Source: Pseudarthrobacter sp. SSS035 (GTDB lineage: Bacteria > Actinomycetota > Actinomycetes > Actinomycetales > Micrococcaceae). Taken from it: a stretch of DNA of 64,000 nt. The DNA lies in contig NZ_CP096882.1 of the NCBI RefSeq assembly GCF_023273875.1, positions 1,178,001 to 1,242,000 of the forward strand, written 5' to 3'. Positions 1-9,088 of the stretch are shown here, in pieces (within the stretch, counting starts at the first letter, position 1; each line of letters opens with the position of its first letter). Made by a program: the position numbers and the translations under genes. Below the pieces are notes generated by a model. It was not told the DNA's origin, searched no databases, and was given only the letters and a program-made list of their open reading frames with translations.

Positions 1-37
1 GAACGCCGGCAAGAAGAAAACAAACGGGACTGTAGTA

Positions 38-379
38 CTAAAGCTTGTCCGTCCTGTCATCTCCCTTGTGGCCGCCGCGCAGGTTTTCCTGGACCTTGCC
101 GAAGAGATCCTTGATGGTGGATTCGGTATTCGTCAGCATGTCCGGCTGAAGGTAAACGTGTTGACTGCCCGGAAGGCTGTAATTGGACTGCAGGCCGCCG
201 CTTCCTTCGACACCCTGCAGGGCGATGGTCACGCCGCCTTCCTTGCGCGCAATGGCCGCGATTTTTCCGAACACCAGCGTGAATTCGTCTGGCTCAAAAC
301 TGACGGTCTGGCCCACGTGGGTCCTGTTAAGTTCACTGGCCGGAATCGCTTTCTCGTTGCCAGTCCCTGAGTAGTTCAT
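38..379 (-). CDS. Hypothetical protein, about 113 aa
   Basis: I do not recognise this small soluble protein. It has a beta-rich middle (VGQTVSFEPDEF, GGVTIALQGVEG) and a charged C-terminal tail, with no signal peptide or membrane segment. The start is ambiguous: a GTG at 406 and ATGs at 382 and 379 are in frame. I prefer 379 because a GGGAG sequence lies 7 bases upstream of it. It is transcribed away from the rest of the visible neighbourhood and its upstream partner genes, if any, are outside the window. Real coding sequence is likely from frame quality; function unknown. Confidence 0.6.
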   Translation of the reverse strand: MNYSGTGNEKAIPASELNRTHVGQTVSFEPDEFTLVFGKIAAIARKEGGVTIALQGVEGSGGLQSNYSLPGSQHVYLQPDMLTNTESTIKDLFGKVQENLRGGHKGDDRTDKL

Positions 380-579
380 CATGTGCTCCCTGAGGTAGTT
401 GGCCACTTACGCCAGCAGTCTAGCCCGGCCCCATGCCGCGGTACATGGCCCTACTGGATGCCTGCACAAACGGCCGCAGCAAGAGTGGCACATCCTCCAT
501 TGAGCAGACCAGGGCCCTTCGGGTTGTATGAAGTGGACCCGGCACACCTGCCCGGCACCCGATCCTTAAAGGAAGAACC

Positions 580-798
580 GTGACTTCGATGACGAATCGC
601 GTTAATGCCCCCGGCCAATGGGACGACGTCCAAGTGGGCGACACCGTTCTGCTGACCCGGAACGGCCACACCGAGTACGCCGGCGCCGTGGACAACAGGA
701 CAACGGACGGCGAGACCGTCTGGGTCAGGACGCCGGTGGGCGGCCGCAGGCTCTTCCATGTCAGCGACGGCTTCGAACTCACCTGGAGCCAGCCGTGA
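580..798 (+). CDS. Small hypothetical protein, 72 aa, SH3-like beta fold possible
   Basis: The protein starts at a GTG preceded by GGAAG at 571-575. The sequence is dominated by short beta-like stretches (VQVGDTVLLTRNG, TVWVRTPVGGRRLFHV) typical of small barrel proteins, but I cannot name a family. Its stop codon overlaps a possible 18-codon reading frame (795-851) by a GTGA junction, a layout typical of translationally coupled genes. No catalytic motif is visible. Confidence 0.55.
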   Translation: MTSMTNRVNAPGQWDDVQVGDTVLLTRNGHTEYAGAVDNRTTDGETVWVRTPVGGRRLFHVSDGFELTWSQP

Positions 799-851
799 CC
801 GACACCTGCCCCGACGACTGCCATTACTGCTCAGGCCCGGAAACGGACTGA
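795..851 (+). CDS. Possible 18-aa cysteine-rich micropeptide
   Basis: A GTG at 795 overlaps the stop of the preceding gene (GTGA) and opens a frame of 18 codons containing Cys-Pro-Asp-Asp-Cys-His-Tyr-Cys, then a TGA stop. Three Cys plus one His in eight residues could bind a metal. The only support is the start-stop overlap and the unusual composition; the frame could equally be chance. Confidence 0.25.
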   Translation: MTDTCPDDCHYCSGPETD

Positions 852-932
852 ACCCAGCCACAGGTTGGGCAGCGGACACCAGCCCTGCGAGACTGGTCCT
901 GAAGCCGACGTCGATCTGCCAGGAGCCACCGC

Positions 933-2009
933 ATGACTCTCGAGAACAGCACCTCAGCCAGCTTAAACCGCATCACCAAACTGTTCGGCACGGACGTTCC
1001 GGTGGTGCTGGGCCCCTTCGGTGGCGTCTCTTCCGTGGAGCTGGCAGCCGCCGTGAGCGACGGCGGCGGGCTGGGTTCCTATGGCCTCTACGGTTACGGT
1101 GCTGACGCCATTCGGAGCACAGCTGCCGAGCTCAAGAAGGCAACGGCGAAGCCGTTCGCCCTCAACCTCTGGATTCCCACCGGCGACGAAACCACGTCGC
1201 TCCCCCAGCCGGATTTCGACCACTACGTCGGGACCCTGAAGCCGTACTTTGACGAACTGGGCCTGCCGGTTCCGCTAATGCCGGACCGTTACCTGCCCGA
1301 CTACGACGAGCAGGTGGAGGCAACCCTGGAGGCGGGTCCCGCCGTCGTCAGCTTTGTGTTCGGTGTGCCCGCGCCGGAACTGGTGGAGGAGGCGCACCGG
1401 CGTGGAATCGTGGTGGTGGGAACCGCCACCACGGTCGGGGAAGCCGTTGCCCTGGAAGCAGGCGGCGTGGATGCCGTGGTTGCCAGCGGCATGGAATCCG
1501 GCGGCCATCGGGTCTCGTTCCTGAAGCCCGCGGAGGAGTCCCTGATCGGAACCTTTGCACTGGTTCCGCAGGTGGTTGACGCAGTGGGCATTCCGGTCAT
1601 CGCCGCCGGCGGCATTGCGGACCGCCGCGGCTACGCTGCTGCACGAGCCCTCGGCGCCGACGCGGTCCAGGTGGGCTCGGCGTTCCTGGCCACCCGCGAA
1701 TCCGCGGCCGTGCCTGCATACCGGGCCATCCTCCACAGTCCGGCCGCGCAAGAAACAGTACTGACGAGGGCCCTCAGCGGACGGCTTGCACGCGGCATCC
1801 CCAACCGCATCATCGCGGAACTGTCAGAACGGAACACAGCTCCTTTCCCTGTCCAGAACTGGCTCACCGGCCGCTTCCGCCCACAGGCAGCCGCCCTGGG
1901 AAACACGGAGCTTATGTCGCTGTGGGCGGGGCAGGCCACACCGCTGATCCGGCATGACTCCGCCGCTGATGTCCTGGCGGAACTGCTCGCCGGCAGTCCG
2001 GCTTTGTAA
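933..2009 (+). CDS. Nitronate monooxygenase-family FMN protein
   Basis: TIM-barrel flavoprotein of the nitronate monooxygenase (2-nitropropane dioxygenase) family, which oxidises alkyl nitronates to carbonyl compounds and nitrite using O2 and FMN. Visible family features are the N-terminal GPFGGVSSVELAAAVSDGGG segment near residues 28-46, the GMESGGH motif at 186-192 (His192 as the family's catalytic His), and the FMN phosphate-binding stretches AAGGIAD at 224-230 and QVGSAFLATRE at 246-256. The 358-aa length fits the family. ATG at 933 has AGGAG at 921-925. It stands alone, so the natural substrate is uncertain; related members include enoyl reductase-like enzymes. Confidence 0.85.
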   Translation: MTLENSTSASLNRITKLFGTDVPVVLGPFGGVSSVELAAAVSDGGGLGSYGLYGYGADAIRSTAAELKKATAKPFALNLWIPTGDETTSLPQPDFDHYVGTLKPYFDELGLPVPLMPDRYLPDYDEQVEATLEAGPAVVSFVFGVPAPELVEEAHRRGIVVVGTATTVGEAVALEAGGVDAVVASGMESGGHRVSFLKPAEESLIGTFALVPQVVDAVGIPVIAAGGIADRRGYAAARALGADAVQVGSAFLATRESAAVPAYRAILHSPAAQETVLTRALSGRLARGIPNRIIAELSERNTAPFPVQNWLTGRFRPQAAALGNTELMSLWAGQATPLIRHDSAADVLAELLAGSPAL

Positions 2010-2079
2010 GCTCGATACATCCGCGGTTATCCCAGCCATCGAATGTGGGACCATCGCCCGTTGACACCGGAGGCAATCC

Positions 2080-3426
2080 TTGACCAAGAAGACCGGAAAA
2101 TCCAAGAGCAGGAACAAGGACCGGCGGCACCTCAAGGCTGTTCCCCCGGCCCCCAAGATGCCGCTGCAGCTGGTCCTGAACCATCGGGCAATTGACTCAA
2201 TGGCTGTTGACTTCATTCAATGGAACGCGGCGGAAGCTCCGGACCCGGCCGATGCCTTCGAGTGCCTCGAACTGGTCAAACTGTTCCTCAGGGCGCAGCA
2301 CGCCAACAACGGTTCGAGTTCGGCCACCGCTATCGACAGTGAAGGCGTGGAGCAGGCGGCCGGAGCAATCGCGGCGTCGTTGGACCCCGAGGACATGGAT
2401 GAGGCCTTCGACGACATCTATTTCGCCCTTCACTCGTACATCCATTTCCTGAAAGGGACCGGCCGATGGAGCGGCACGGACGCCGACTTCGAGGAACTCC
2501 ATGCAGCGCTGGGAAACGGTATCGCCGCGGCTGTCCCGCAATTGCCGGCTATCCAGGTACCTGACCTCAGCGACGAGCACCAGGAGGCTGCGTTCAATGC
2601 CATGCCGCTGATCCAGCATGCCACCTCCCTTCTGGACTGGATCGGAACCGGCAAGGAAATCACCAGCACGGGTGCTTTGCGGCTCAAGGACATCGAGCCG
2701 GCAGCCGCAGCCGTAGGAGTACATGCCCGTGGAAAGCGGGCCGCGAGTCGGACCCTCCCACTTTTCGATCTGGAAACTGCCGAGAGCCGGCCAAAAACGT
2801 TGCTGGAAGTCGGAACCATGCACGACGTACCGGTGCTCCGCGAGATCTGGTCAGCCCTGGTGGGGGCAAACCTGATCAGGCTCGGATCCACCAAAGCCGT
2901 TCCCGGCCCGGAAGTGGCCGCCTGGAACAGCACGAGGATCGAGGAACGGCTGGACATCCGCCGGATGCTGTCGGTGGTCCTTTTGGTCGGGGTGCTCACC
3001 GACGAGGACCAGGTGTGGGACCAGGAAGCGGTAGCCGGGACACTGCTGGCCGTCCTCACCTATGGCACCACGGATGAACCGATGCCCGTGGCGGAACTCG
3101 AACGGATGGCGTCGCCGGACCTTGAGGGCGCCTTGCTTCAGGACGTAGAACTTGAAGACACGGAACTCGAAGAAACGGGCCTCGAAGAGATCTACGCGTC
3201 GTTCGCGGCCCTGCAGGCACAGCAGAAGCTGACCCTTCTCGCCGAACTCGGATTGGTGGAGGCGGCGACCGATTACCGCGTTCCCCCGGTCGCCATCCAG
3301 TGCCTCGACCTGGCCATGGGTTTCTTGAAGTTGCCAGCCGAGCCATCCGAAACGACAGAATCTCCGTCGAACGTGATCGCGCTGCACCGCCCGTCACACA
3401 CCGGTGGCCCGCCCAAAGGCCGGTAG
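2080..3426 (+). CDS. Hypothetical protein, 448 aa, helical, acidic
   Basis: I do not recognise the family. The protein begins at a TTG with a GGAGG box at 2068-2072. It opens with a Lys/Arg-rich tail of about 25 residues (KKTGKSKSRNKDRR) and continues as a mostly helical, acidic, soluble protein. Around residues 348-372 there is a run of short repeats of the type LQDVELEDTELEETGLEEI. The basic N-terminus recalls SEC-C/plasmid-pRiA4b-like hypothetical proteins, but I cannot confirm that. No partner gene is evident. Confidence 0.6.
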   Translation: MTKKTGKSKSRNKDRRHLKAVPPAPKMPLQLVLNHRAIDSMAVDFIQWNAAEAPDPADAFECLELVKLFLRAQHANNGSSSATAIDSEGVEQAAGAIAASLDPEDMDEAFDDIYFALHSYIHFLKGTGRWSGTDADFEELHAALGNGIAAAVPQLPAIQVPDLSDEHQEAAFNAMPLIQHATSLLDWIGTGKEITSTGALRLKDIEPAAAAVGVHARGKRAASRTLPLFDLETAESRPKTLLEVGTMHDVPVLREIWSALVGANLIRLGSTKAVPGPEVAAWNSTRIEERLDIRRMLSVVLLVGVLTDEDQVWDQEAVAGTLLAVLTYGTTDEPMPVAELERMASPDLEGALLQDVELEDTELEETGLEEIYASFAALQAQQKLTLLAELGLVEAATDYRVPPVAIQCLDLAMGFLKLPAEPSETTESPSNVIALHRPSHTGGPPKGR

Positions 3427-3501
3427 AATCTGAACGTCGCCGAAGAACACTGGAAGAACGCGACTGAAGCCCGTCACCGGCGACCGAAATAAGGAGGATC
3501 C

Positions 3502-4125
3502 GTGCGCACCAACCACGCCCGGCCACCCTTCCATTTCCTTCGCGCCGCCTCCCTGTCCGCGGGAATCCTGACACTTGCCGCAGGCGCCCACGTGGCCGGC
3601 GGCGGCGACCTTCCCGCCCCAGGCATCCTGCTGGCCGTGCTCGCACTGACAGTCCTGGCAGCCACCACGGCCACGAGGCTGCGGCTCAATTTTCCGGCCA
3701 TGCTCGGCGTCCTCGGGGCCGGACAGTTCATCCTGCACGAAGCCTTCACGGTCTTCAGTTCGGCGGGAACGGCTGTGGGCACGGCTGCCTCCGGGCTCCA
3801 TAACGCCCACCGCGCCGGCGCTGCCGCGCCTGTCTTCGTGGCCACCGGACACGTCCACGATCCCGGATCCGCTGGCTTCCTGATGCTCCTGACCCACGCA
3901 CTCGCCACCGGCGCGTGCGCCCTCCTGCTGGCCAGGGGTGAGGCCGCGCTATGGGCACTGGCCGCGTGGCTGAGGCCCCTTGTCCGGCTCCCCGAAGCAG
4001 TAACGCCCGACGCCGGCACGCCGCGCGCGGTGCCCGGCCCACCGGCGGTTCTCCCCCTCCGCCCCTGGCGGAACCTCAGGCAACACAGCCGACGCGGCCC
4101 GCCTTCCGCCGTCGTGCTTTCCTGA
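3502..4125 (+). CDS. Multi-pass membrane protein next to ycnI, probably copper-related
   Basis: About four hydrophobic segments are visible (roughly residues 12-32, 40-56, 64-85 and 122-145), with histidines in or near them (ILHEAF, GHVHDPG, LLTHAL). The C-terminal 60 residues are Pro/Arg-rich and likely cytoplasmic. The GTG start has an excellent AAGGAGGAT box at 3491-3499. The next gene encodes a YcnI-like protein 87 bp downstream on the same strand, so a role in copper homeostasis is plausible, but this is inference from context. Confidence 0.6.
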   Translation: MRTNHARPPFHFLRAASLSAGILTLAAGAHVAGGGDLPAPGILLAVLALTVLAATTATRLRLNFPAMLGVLGAGQFILHEAFTVFSSAGTAVGTAASGLHNAHRAGAAAPVFVATGHVHDPGSAGFLMLLTHALATGACALLLARGEAALWALAAWLRPLVRLPEAVTPDAGTPRAVPGPPAVLPLRPWRNLRQHSRRGPPSAVVLS

Positions 4126-4212
4126 CTCCGCCCGCACCGCACTTCCGCAGGCCGCGGGCCCCATCCCGTACTTCCGCACGCCCCATCCGGCGTGCGTCCG
4201 AAAGGCAACCCC

Positions 4213-4959
4213 ATGACCACCACCTTCCTTCGCCGCACCCTCACCGCAGCGGCAGCCACCGGCGGCGCAGCCGTCCTGATCCTGACCGCAGCAGCAGGGG
4301 CGTCCGCCCACGTCGGCGTCAAGCCGGACAAGACTGACGCCAACTCGTATGCCCTGCTGACCTTCGGTATCCCGCACGGCTGCGAGGAGTCCGGCACCAC
4401 CAAGGTGACCATCACCCTGCCGGCCGAACTCACCGACGCCCAGCCCACAGTGAACCCCAACTGGAGCGTGGAAAGGGTGACGGAGCAGCTCGCCGAGCCC
4501 AAGAAACTGGCCGACGGCACCTCCATCACCAAACGCACCAGCCAGATCGTCTACACCGCCAAGGCACCCCTCGAGCACGACCTGCGCGATGCCCTGGTGC
4601 TGTCGGTCAAGCTGCCCGACGCGGCAGGCTCCACGCTCTACTTCCCCACGCTGCAGTCGTGCGAAACGGGGCAGACTGACTGGTCGGAGATCGCCAAGGA
4701 CGGCCAGGACCCGCATTCCCTGAAGGCGCCGGCGCCGTCCATCACCATCACCGAGCCGGCCAGCGCGGACGGCCACGGCGCTGCTTCCGCGGCGCACACC
4801 ACCGAAACCCCGGCCACCGAGCAGGCAGCCGCCGTGACTGACAGCGGTGCGGACGCCCGCAGCTGGGCGGGGCTTGCCGCCGGCCTCGGCGGCCTCGCCC
4901 TGGGCGGGGTGGCCTTCGCGCGCAGCGGCTCAAAGCGCCGGCAGGACTCCGCCGCGTAA
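4213..4959 (+). CDS. ycnI: YcnI/DUF1775 family protein, exported, membrane-anchored
   Basis: DUF1775 proteins (YcnI of Bacillus) are extracytoplasmic, membrane-tethered domains that bind Cu(II) through an N-terminal histidine. Here a signal peptide ends at ASAHVGV, so cleavage before or near His places a histidine at the mature N-terminus as in the family. The beta-sandwich domain follows (FGIPHGCEESGTTKVTITLPAEL), then a linker and a C-terminal membrane helix at about residues 223-241 followed by a basic tail (SKRRQ). I chose ATG 4213 because GAAAGG lies upstream and it gives a clean signal peptide; an in-frame GTG at 4192 is less likely. Confidence 0.85.
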   Translation: MTTTFLRRTLTAAAATGGAAVLILTAAAGASAHVGVKPDKTDANSYALLTFGIPHGCEESGTTKVTITLPAELTDAQPTVNPNWSVERVTEQLAEPKKLADGTSITKRTSQIVYTAKAPLEHDLRDALVLSVKLPDAAGSTLYFPTLQSCETGQTDWSEIAKDGQDPHSLKAPAPSITITEPASADGHGAASAAHTTETPATEQAAAVTDSGADARSWAGLAAGLGGLALGGVAFARSGSKRRQDSAA

Positions 4960-4967
4960 CATCGCGG

Positions 4968-5006
4968 GATTTGATGCCCGGATGATCACAATCCGGGCAT
5001 CAAATC
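4968..5006. terminator. Perfect 16-bp hairpin downstream of ycnI
   Basis: GATTTGATGCCCGGAT (4968-4983) is followed by a 7-nt loop and its exact reverse complement (4991-5006). It begins 9 bp after the ycnI stop codon and has no T-tract, as is common for intrinsic or stabilising hairpins in high-GC actinobacteria. Confidence 0.7.
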
Positions 5007-5063
5007 GGCCTGCCTGCCCGTGGCATCGTTGACTCCAGCCACACAGGCCGCAACTGTTATGGC

Positions 5064-5687
5064 ATGAGCTTTCAGCGGATGTCACGGGTGTTTGTTTTTA
5101 CGACGGCGGTCGCGGCGGCGGCACTGATGCTCACCGCCTGCGGACCGAGCCAGCCGCAGACGCAGGGGACGACGACGCCGGGGACTAACTCCGCCAGCCC
5201 GTCCACCACGCCGGCGTCTCCGGGCGCGTCCCACTCGCCGTCGTCGTCTGCCACCACTCCGGCCGGTCCCGCGCTCTGCAAAGCGGCCACACTGTCGGCG
5301 GCTACCGATGCGTCCGGCGGCGGCGCGGCGGGCAGCGTCTACATGAAGCTGAACCTCACGAATACGGGCACGGCGCCCTGCCTGCTCAAGGGCTACCCGG
5401 GGGTATCGCTGACCGCCAACGCCGACGGTGCACCGATTGGTGCGGCCGCGACCCGCGACGAAACCACCCCCGTAGCGGACGTACTGCTGGCGCCGGGCCA
5501 GACCGGAACCGCCGTTCTCCGCTACACCCAGGCCGCGAACTACAGCGACTGCACACTGACGGACGCGGCCGGTTACCGCATCTACCCGCCGGAAGACACG
5601 GCGTCGTTGTTCCTGCCGCAGCCCACCAGCGCGTGCAGCAACGCGAACATCACGCTCCTGAGCGTCGGGGCGTTCCAGCCCGCTTGA
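5064..5687 (+). CDS. DUF4232 domain lipoprotein
   Basis: Secreted lipoprotein with signal peptide and lipobox LTAC (Cys26), a Ser/Thr/Pro linker of about 45 residues, then a DUF4232 domain of about 135 residues (LNLTNTGTAPCLLKGYPGVSL, LLAPGQTGTAVLRYT). Three further Cys near the domain edges (ALCKA, SDCTL, SACSN) could form disulphides. DUF4232 proteins are common on actinobacterial surfaces and have no assigned biochemical role. The ATG at 5079 is an alternative start that would still leave a signal peptide. Confidence 0.8.
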   Translation: MSFQRMSRVFVFTTAVAAAALMLTACGPSQPQTQGTTTPGTNSASPSTTPASPGASHSPSSSATTPAGPALCKAATLSAATDASGGGAAGSVYMKLNLTNTGTAPCLLKGYPGVSLTANADGAPIGAAATRDETTPVADVLLAPGQTGTAVLRYTQAANYSDCTLTDAAGYRIYPPEDTASLFLPQPTSACSNANITLLSVGAFQPA

Positions 5688-5789
5688 AAAGGCGGGAAGG
5701 ATTCGGTCCTCTGCCCGGGCTAATTCGCCGGCTGCACATGGGTCCGGAGCTCCAGTGCAGTGATGTCTTTGTTCGGTTGGGGTGCCGGT

Positions 5790-7295
5790 TCAGGCGTAAT
5801 GAATGACGTCCAGGTTGGTGACCGTGGCCGTGCCACCGATGGAATAGAGCGCGAGGTCGGTACTGGTGGGTGCCGGGAAGATCAGTTCGGTCATGGTGAC
5901 CTGGCCGTCCTGGGCGAAGACCTCAACGGAGCAGCGGTCCACGAAGATGGTGAGCTTGTAGGAGCCTTCGATCCCGCGGATAGGGGCGGTGTCGATGGAG
6001 GCGAAAGCTTCGTGGAAACCTGACTGTCCGGAATCGCGCCGGTCAACAACGAGGGTGCCTTCAACGGGCCTGACGCCGATGCGGGTTCCCTCGTCGCCGT
6101 CGCCGCGGACCACAAGCCCGAATTCCGTGGCGCTTCCGGGCGTCAGGGTGATATCTATGCGTTGGACGCTGCCCGCTGCACCGTCCAGGATGTGTGTACC
6201 CTCAGCGATTTCCGTGTGCGCGAGGCTGAACGCCCGGGCCGGGTCGGAAATTGAGGCGAAATCTCCGGTGGCCTCTTGAATCAGTCGCACCTTTCCGTCA
6301 AAGGTGCGGAGGGATACTTCGCGGCCCAGCGTCATGGGGCTGCGCCAGGGCGAGGTGGGGATCTGGTTGGCGTATTCCCAATTGTTCATCCAGGCGATCA
6401 TGAGGCGCCGGTTATCGGGGACGTCGCTGAAAGAGACCGCGGCGTAGTAGTCCCGGCCCCAGTCCAGCCACTGGTACTCGCCCAGCCGGTCCGGGTCCTG
6501 GACGCCTTCGGTCACGGTGGTGGCCGAAGTGAACGCGGTCCCGTCGAATTCTCCGACGAAGTACTGCCCGGCGGAGCCGTTGTTGGGTCCGCCCGGGTTG
6601 AGGTTGACGGTGAGGACCCACTGAAGGTTCTCCGGGTCGCCATCGACCGGGAGGGGGAACAGGTCGGGGCACTCCCAGACACCTCCGGTGGCGTTGGCCG
6701 GGCCGAACGTGCTCAGCAACTCCCAGCTCTTCAGGTCCTCGGACTTGTAGAGCACCACATGGAAGTCCGTGGCTTCGACGGCGACCATGACCCAGTAACT
6801 GCCGGCGCCGCCGTCATACCTTATGACTTTGGGGTCGCGGAACTCAGCTGATCCGCGGTTCAGGACGGGGTTGGCGGTGTGTTTGCTCCACGTGTAGCCG
6901 TCGCGGCTGTAGGCGAGGGACTGGGCCTGGACGCCCTCATGTGCGGAGCCGGGTTTGAAGGCGCTGGTGTAGACCGCGACCAACGGTGGAGCCGAGTCGG
7001 TGCCGAATCCGCTGGTGTTGTCCCGGTCGAAGACGATACTGCCGGAGAAGATGTCCTCTTCCTCATCACAGGAGATGGCGACGGGGTGTTCGGTCCAGGT
7101 AACCAGGTCCGGGGAGGTGGCGTGTCCCCAGGACATGTTTCCCCACACGTTGTCCAGCGGGTTGTTCTGGTAATAGAGGTGGTAGACGCCTTCATGAAAA
7201 ATCAGGCCGTTGGGGTCATTTAGCCAGGTGTTCCGGGCCGTGTAATGCAGGGCCGGCCGGAAAGTGTCGGCTGTCGTGGCGGTCGCGGCAGTCAT
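5790..7295 (-). CDS. Glycoside hydrolase family 32 (fructan/levan oligosaccharide hydrolase)
   Basis: GH32 enzymes cleave beta-fructofuranosides (sucrose, inulin, levan) with retention. All three catalytic signatures are present: WLNDPNG with nucleophile Asp27, RDP at 153-155 (transition-state Asp154) and ECP with acid/base Glu208. The five-bladed propeller is followed by a beta-sandwich to residue 501. No signal peptide, so it acts in the cytoplasm on imported oligosaccharide. It is the last gene of a minus-strand operon with a LacI regulator, two permeases and a binding lipoprotein, which points to uptake and internal cleavage of a fructo-oligosaccharide. Exact substrate cannot be read from the sequence. 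Confidence 0.9.
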   Translation of the reverse strand: MTAATATTADTFRPALHYTARNTWLNDPNGLIFHEGVYHLYYQNNPLDNVWGNMSWGHATSPDLVTWTEHPVAISCDEEEDIFSGSIVFDRDNTSGFGTDSAPPLVAVYTSAFKPGSAHEGVQAQSLAYSRDGYTWSKHTANPVLNRGSAEFRDPKVIRYDGGAGSYWVMVAVEATDFHVVLYKSEDLKSWELLSTFGPANATGGVWECPDLFPLPVDGDPENLQWVLTVNLNPGGPNNGSAGQYFVGEFDGTAFTSATTVTEGVQDPDRLGEYQWLDWGRDYYAAVSFSDVPDNRRLMIAWMNNWEYANQIPTSPWRSPMTLGREVSLRTFDGKVRLIQEATGDFASISDPARAFSLAHTEIAEGTHILDGAAGSVQRIDITLTPGSATEFGLVVRGDGDEGTRIGVRPVEGTLVVDRRDSGQSGFHEAFASIDTAPIRGIEGSYKLTIFVDRCSVEVFAQDGQVTMTELIFPAPTSTDLALYSIGGTATVTNLDVIHYA

Positions 7296-7353
7296 GAAGG
7301 TCAGGTCTCGTTTCTTTGCAAGTCTGGGGAGCCCCTGTAAAGGGTTTCGTGGG

Positions 7354-7383
7354 CGGGTGGGCCGGTTTGCGCCGGCCCACCCG
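7354..7383. terminator. 12-bp perfect hairpin inside the fructan operon
   Basis: CGGGTGGGCCGG (7354-7365) pairs with CCGGCCCACCCG (7372-7383) across a 6-nt loop. It lies between the binding-protein gene and the GH32 gene, with no T-tract. Such hairpins often protect the upstream binding-protein mRNA or partly attenuate the downstream gene. Confidence 0.6.
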
Positions 7384-7394
7384 GTTTGTCGGAG

Positions 7395-9002
7395 CTAGGA
7401 GTTGCTCTTGTAGCGGTCGTAGGCCTGCTGGTAGACCTCAATCATTTTGTCGACGCCGACATTTTTGAGCTGGGAGACGTAGCCGTCCCATTCCTGCTCG
7501 ATGCCGCCGGAGACGATCCACTTGGCCATGTTCTGCTTCACCAGGGAGGTGATGTCCGTCTGGATGGTGCTGATCTGCTGCAGTTCTTCGTTGGAGAGGG
7601 CGACCGGCGGGTAGCCGTCGTTGCCGGCGAAGGGCTTGTAGAGTTCGTTGACGGTCTTCTGGCGTTCGGCGGCGCGTGGTTCTGGCGCGACGACGGTGGT
7701 GAAGTTCTCGGCGGTGTTGGCCTTCGGGCCGCCCGGGGCGACCTTTTGGCGGCGTTCGCCTTCGCTGGTCCCGGCCGGGGCCGGGATCTGCGTCAGCAGT
7801 CCGCTGGCGTCCTTTTGCAGGGTTTCACCGATGGGTCCCCAGTTGGCCTGGGCGGACTGGATGGGGTCATAGAGGTTGTCGGCCCAGCGCATGGTCGCGG
7901 CCGGATATTTGTTGGCCCGGGTGATGGCGAAGGCGCCGCGGGCGATTTCCTGGTTGTTGGACTGGCTGGCGATCCGTTTGCCGTTCACGCCTTCCAGGAC
8001 CGGGACCAGGGCGTAGTTGTTGGCGCGGTCAGCGCCGACCATTTCGGGGACTTCCCACCAGACGAATGAGCCGAGGTTTTCCGTGGCGGCTTTGCCCTTG
8101 GCCAGGTACGCCTTGTCATCCTGGGAGAAGGATTCGGGGTCGATCAGGCCTTCCCGGTACCACTCGTGCAGGGTCTGGATGGCTTTTTTGTAGCCGTCCT
8201 GGGTGGGGGTGAAGATGACTTTGTCGTCCTGGACGATGCGGTGGTCCATGTTGTCCGGCACTCCGCCGAGGGCGGCGATCAGGTCAACGATGTCCCCGCA
8301 CCAGGAGCCGGGCATGAAGCTCAGCGGGATAGTTTTGCCGGTCCCGGAGGCGTCCTGGGTCTTGAAGGCCAGCAGTGCATCGTGGAACTCATCGATGGTT
8401 TTCGGCATCGGGATGTTGAGCTTCTTCAGCCAGGAAGTGTTGATGGCCAGTTCGTTGGGGAACTGGACCAGGCCGAGCTCCTCCACCGACGGCAGGGAGT
8501 AGATGTGCCCGTCCGACGAGGTGATGGCTGCCTTGATGTCAGGTCGTTCCGAGAGCATCTTGGAGAGGTTCGGGGCGTTCTTCTCGATCAGACCCTCGAG
8601 CGGGATGAGCGTGCCACTGGCGGAGTAGGTGGCGATCTCGGCGTCGGTCAGGCCGGTGTTGAAGAACGCGTCGGGCAGGTCACCGCTGGCCAGGATGAGG
8701 TTCTTCTTTTCCTGGAAGACCGTTTCGGGCAGGTTCTCCCAGTTGATGTGGACGTTGGTGGCTTTTTCCCATTCCTTGACCACGGTCATGGTGTTGTAGT
8801 CCGGTGCGAGAGCCGCCTTGGTGCCAGAGAAGGTCAGGTCGAGCTGCTTGCTGACGATCGGGAAGCCTGTTTCCTGGAAGCCGAAGTCCGCGGAGGCGTC
8901 TTTGATCTCCGTGGTGCCTGAGCCGCCGCCGGAGCAGGCGGTGAACATCAATGTTCCGGCCAGGACGGCGCCGAGGGCGGTGAATTTGCGGCTGAATGCC
9001 AT
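7395..9002 (-). CDS. Extracellular solute-binding lipoprotein of CUT1 sugar ABC transporter
   Basis: Binding protein of about 535 aa, the long LplA/YtcQ-like type that works with LplB/LplC permeases. A lipoprotein signal ends in FTAC (Cys23). The start at 9002 is chosen because AGGA lies about 7 bases upstream and the signal peptide then begins MAFSRK; ATG at 9008 is possible. It sits between the permease and GH32 genes on the same strand. No ATPase is encoded in the operon, so an unlinked MsmK-type ATPase is presumably shared, as is common for CUT1 systems. Ligand is inferred to be a fructan oligosaccharide. Confidence 0.88.
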   Translation of the reverse strand: MAFSRKFTALGAVLAGTLMFTACSGGGSGTTEIKDASADFGFQETGFPIVSKQLDLTFSGTKAALAPDYNTMTVVKEWEKATNVHINWENLPETVFQEKKNLILASGDLPDAFFNTGLTDAEIATYSASGTLIPLEGLIEKNAPNLSKMLSERPDIKAAITSSDGHIYSLPSVEELGLVQFPNELAINTSWLKKLNIPMPKTIDEFHDALLAFKTQDASGTGKTIPLSFMPGSWCGDIVDLIAALGGVPDNMDHRIVQDDKVIFTPTQDGYKKAIQTLHEWYREGLIDPESFSQDDKAYLAKGKAATENLGSFVWWEVPEMVGADRANNYALVPVLEGVNGKRIASQSNNQEIARGAFAITRANKYPAATMRWADNLYDPIQSAQANWGPIGETLQKDASGLLTQIPAPAGTSEGERRQKVAPGGPKANTAENFTTVVAPEPRAAERQKTVNELYKPFAGNDGYPPVALSNEELQQISTIQTDITSLVKQNMAKWIVSGGIEQEWDGYVSQLKNVGVDKMIEVYQQAYDRYKSNS

Positions 9003-9088
9003 GGTCATTCCTATTCTGAGGGGGTTACTGAGGTGGGGATGGTGCCGTCCGACGGCGATTGCCCGGGCGGTCTCCATACGGGAAGGAG

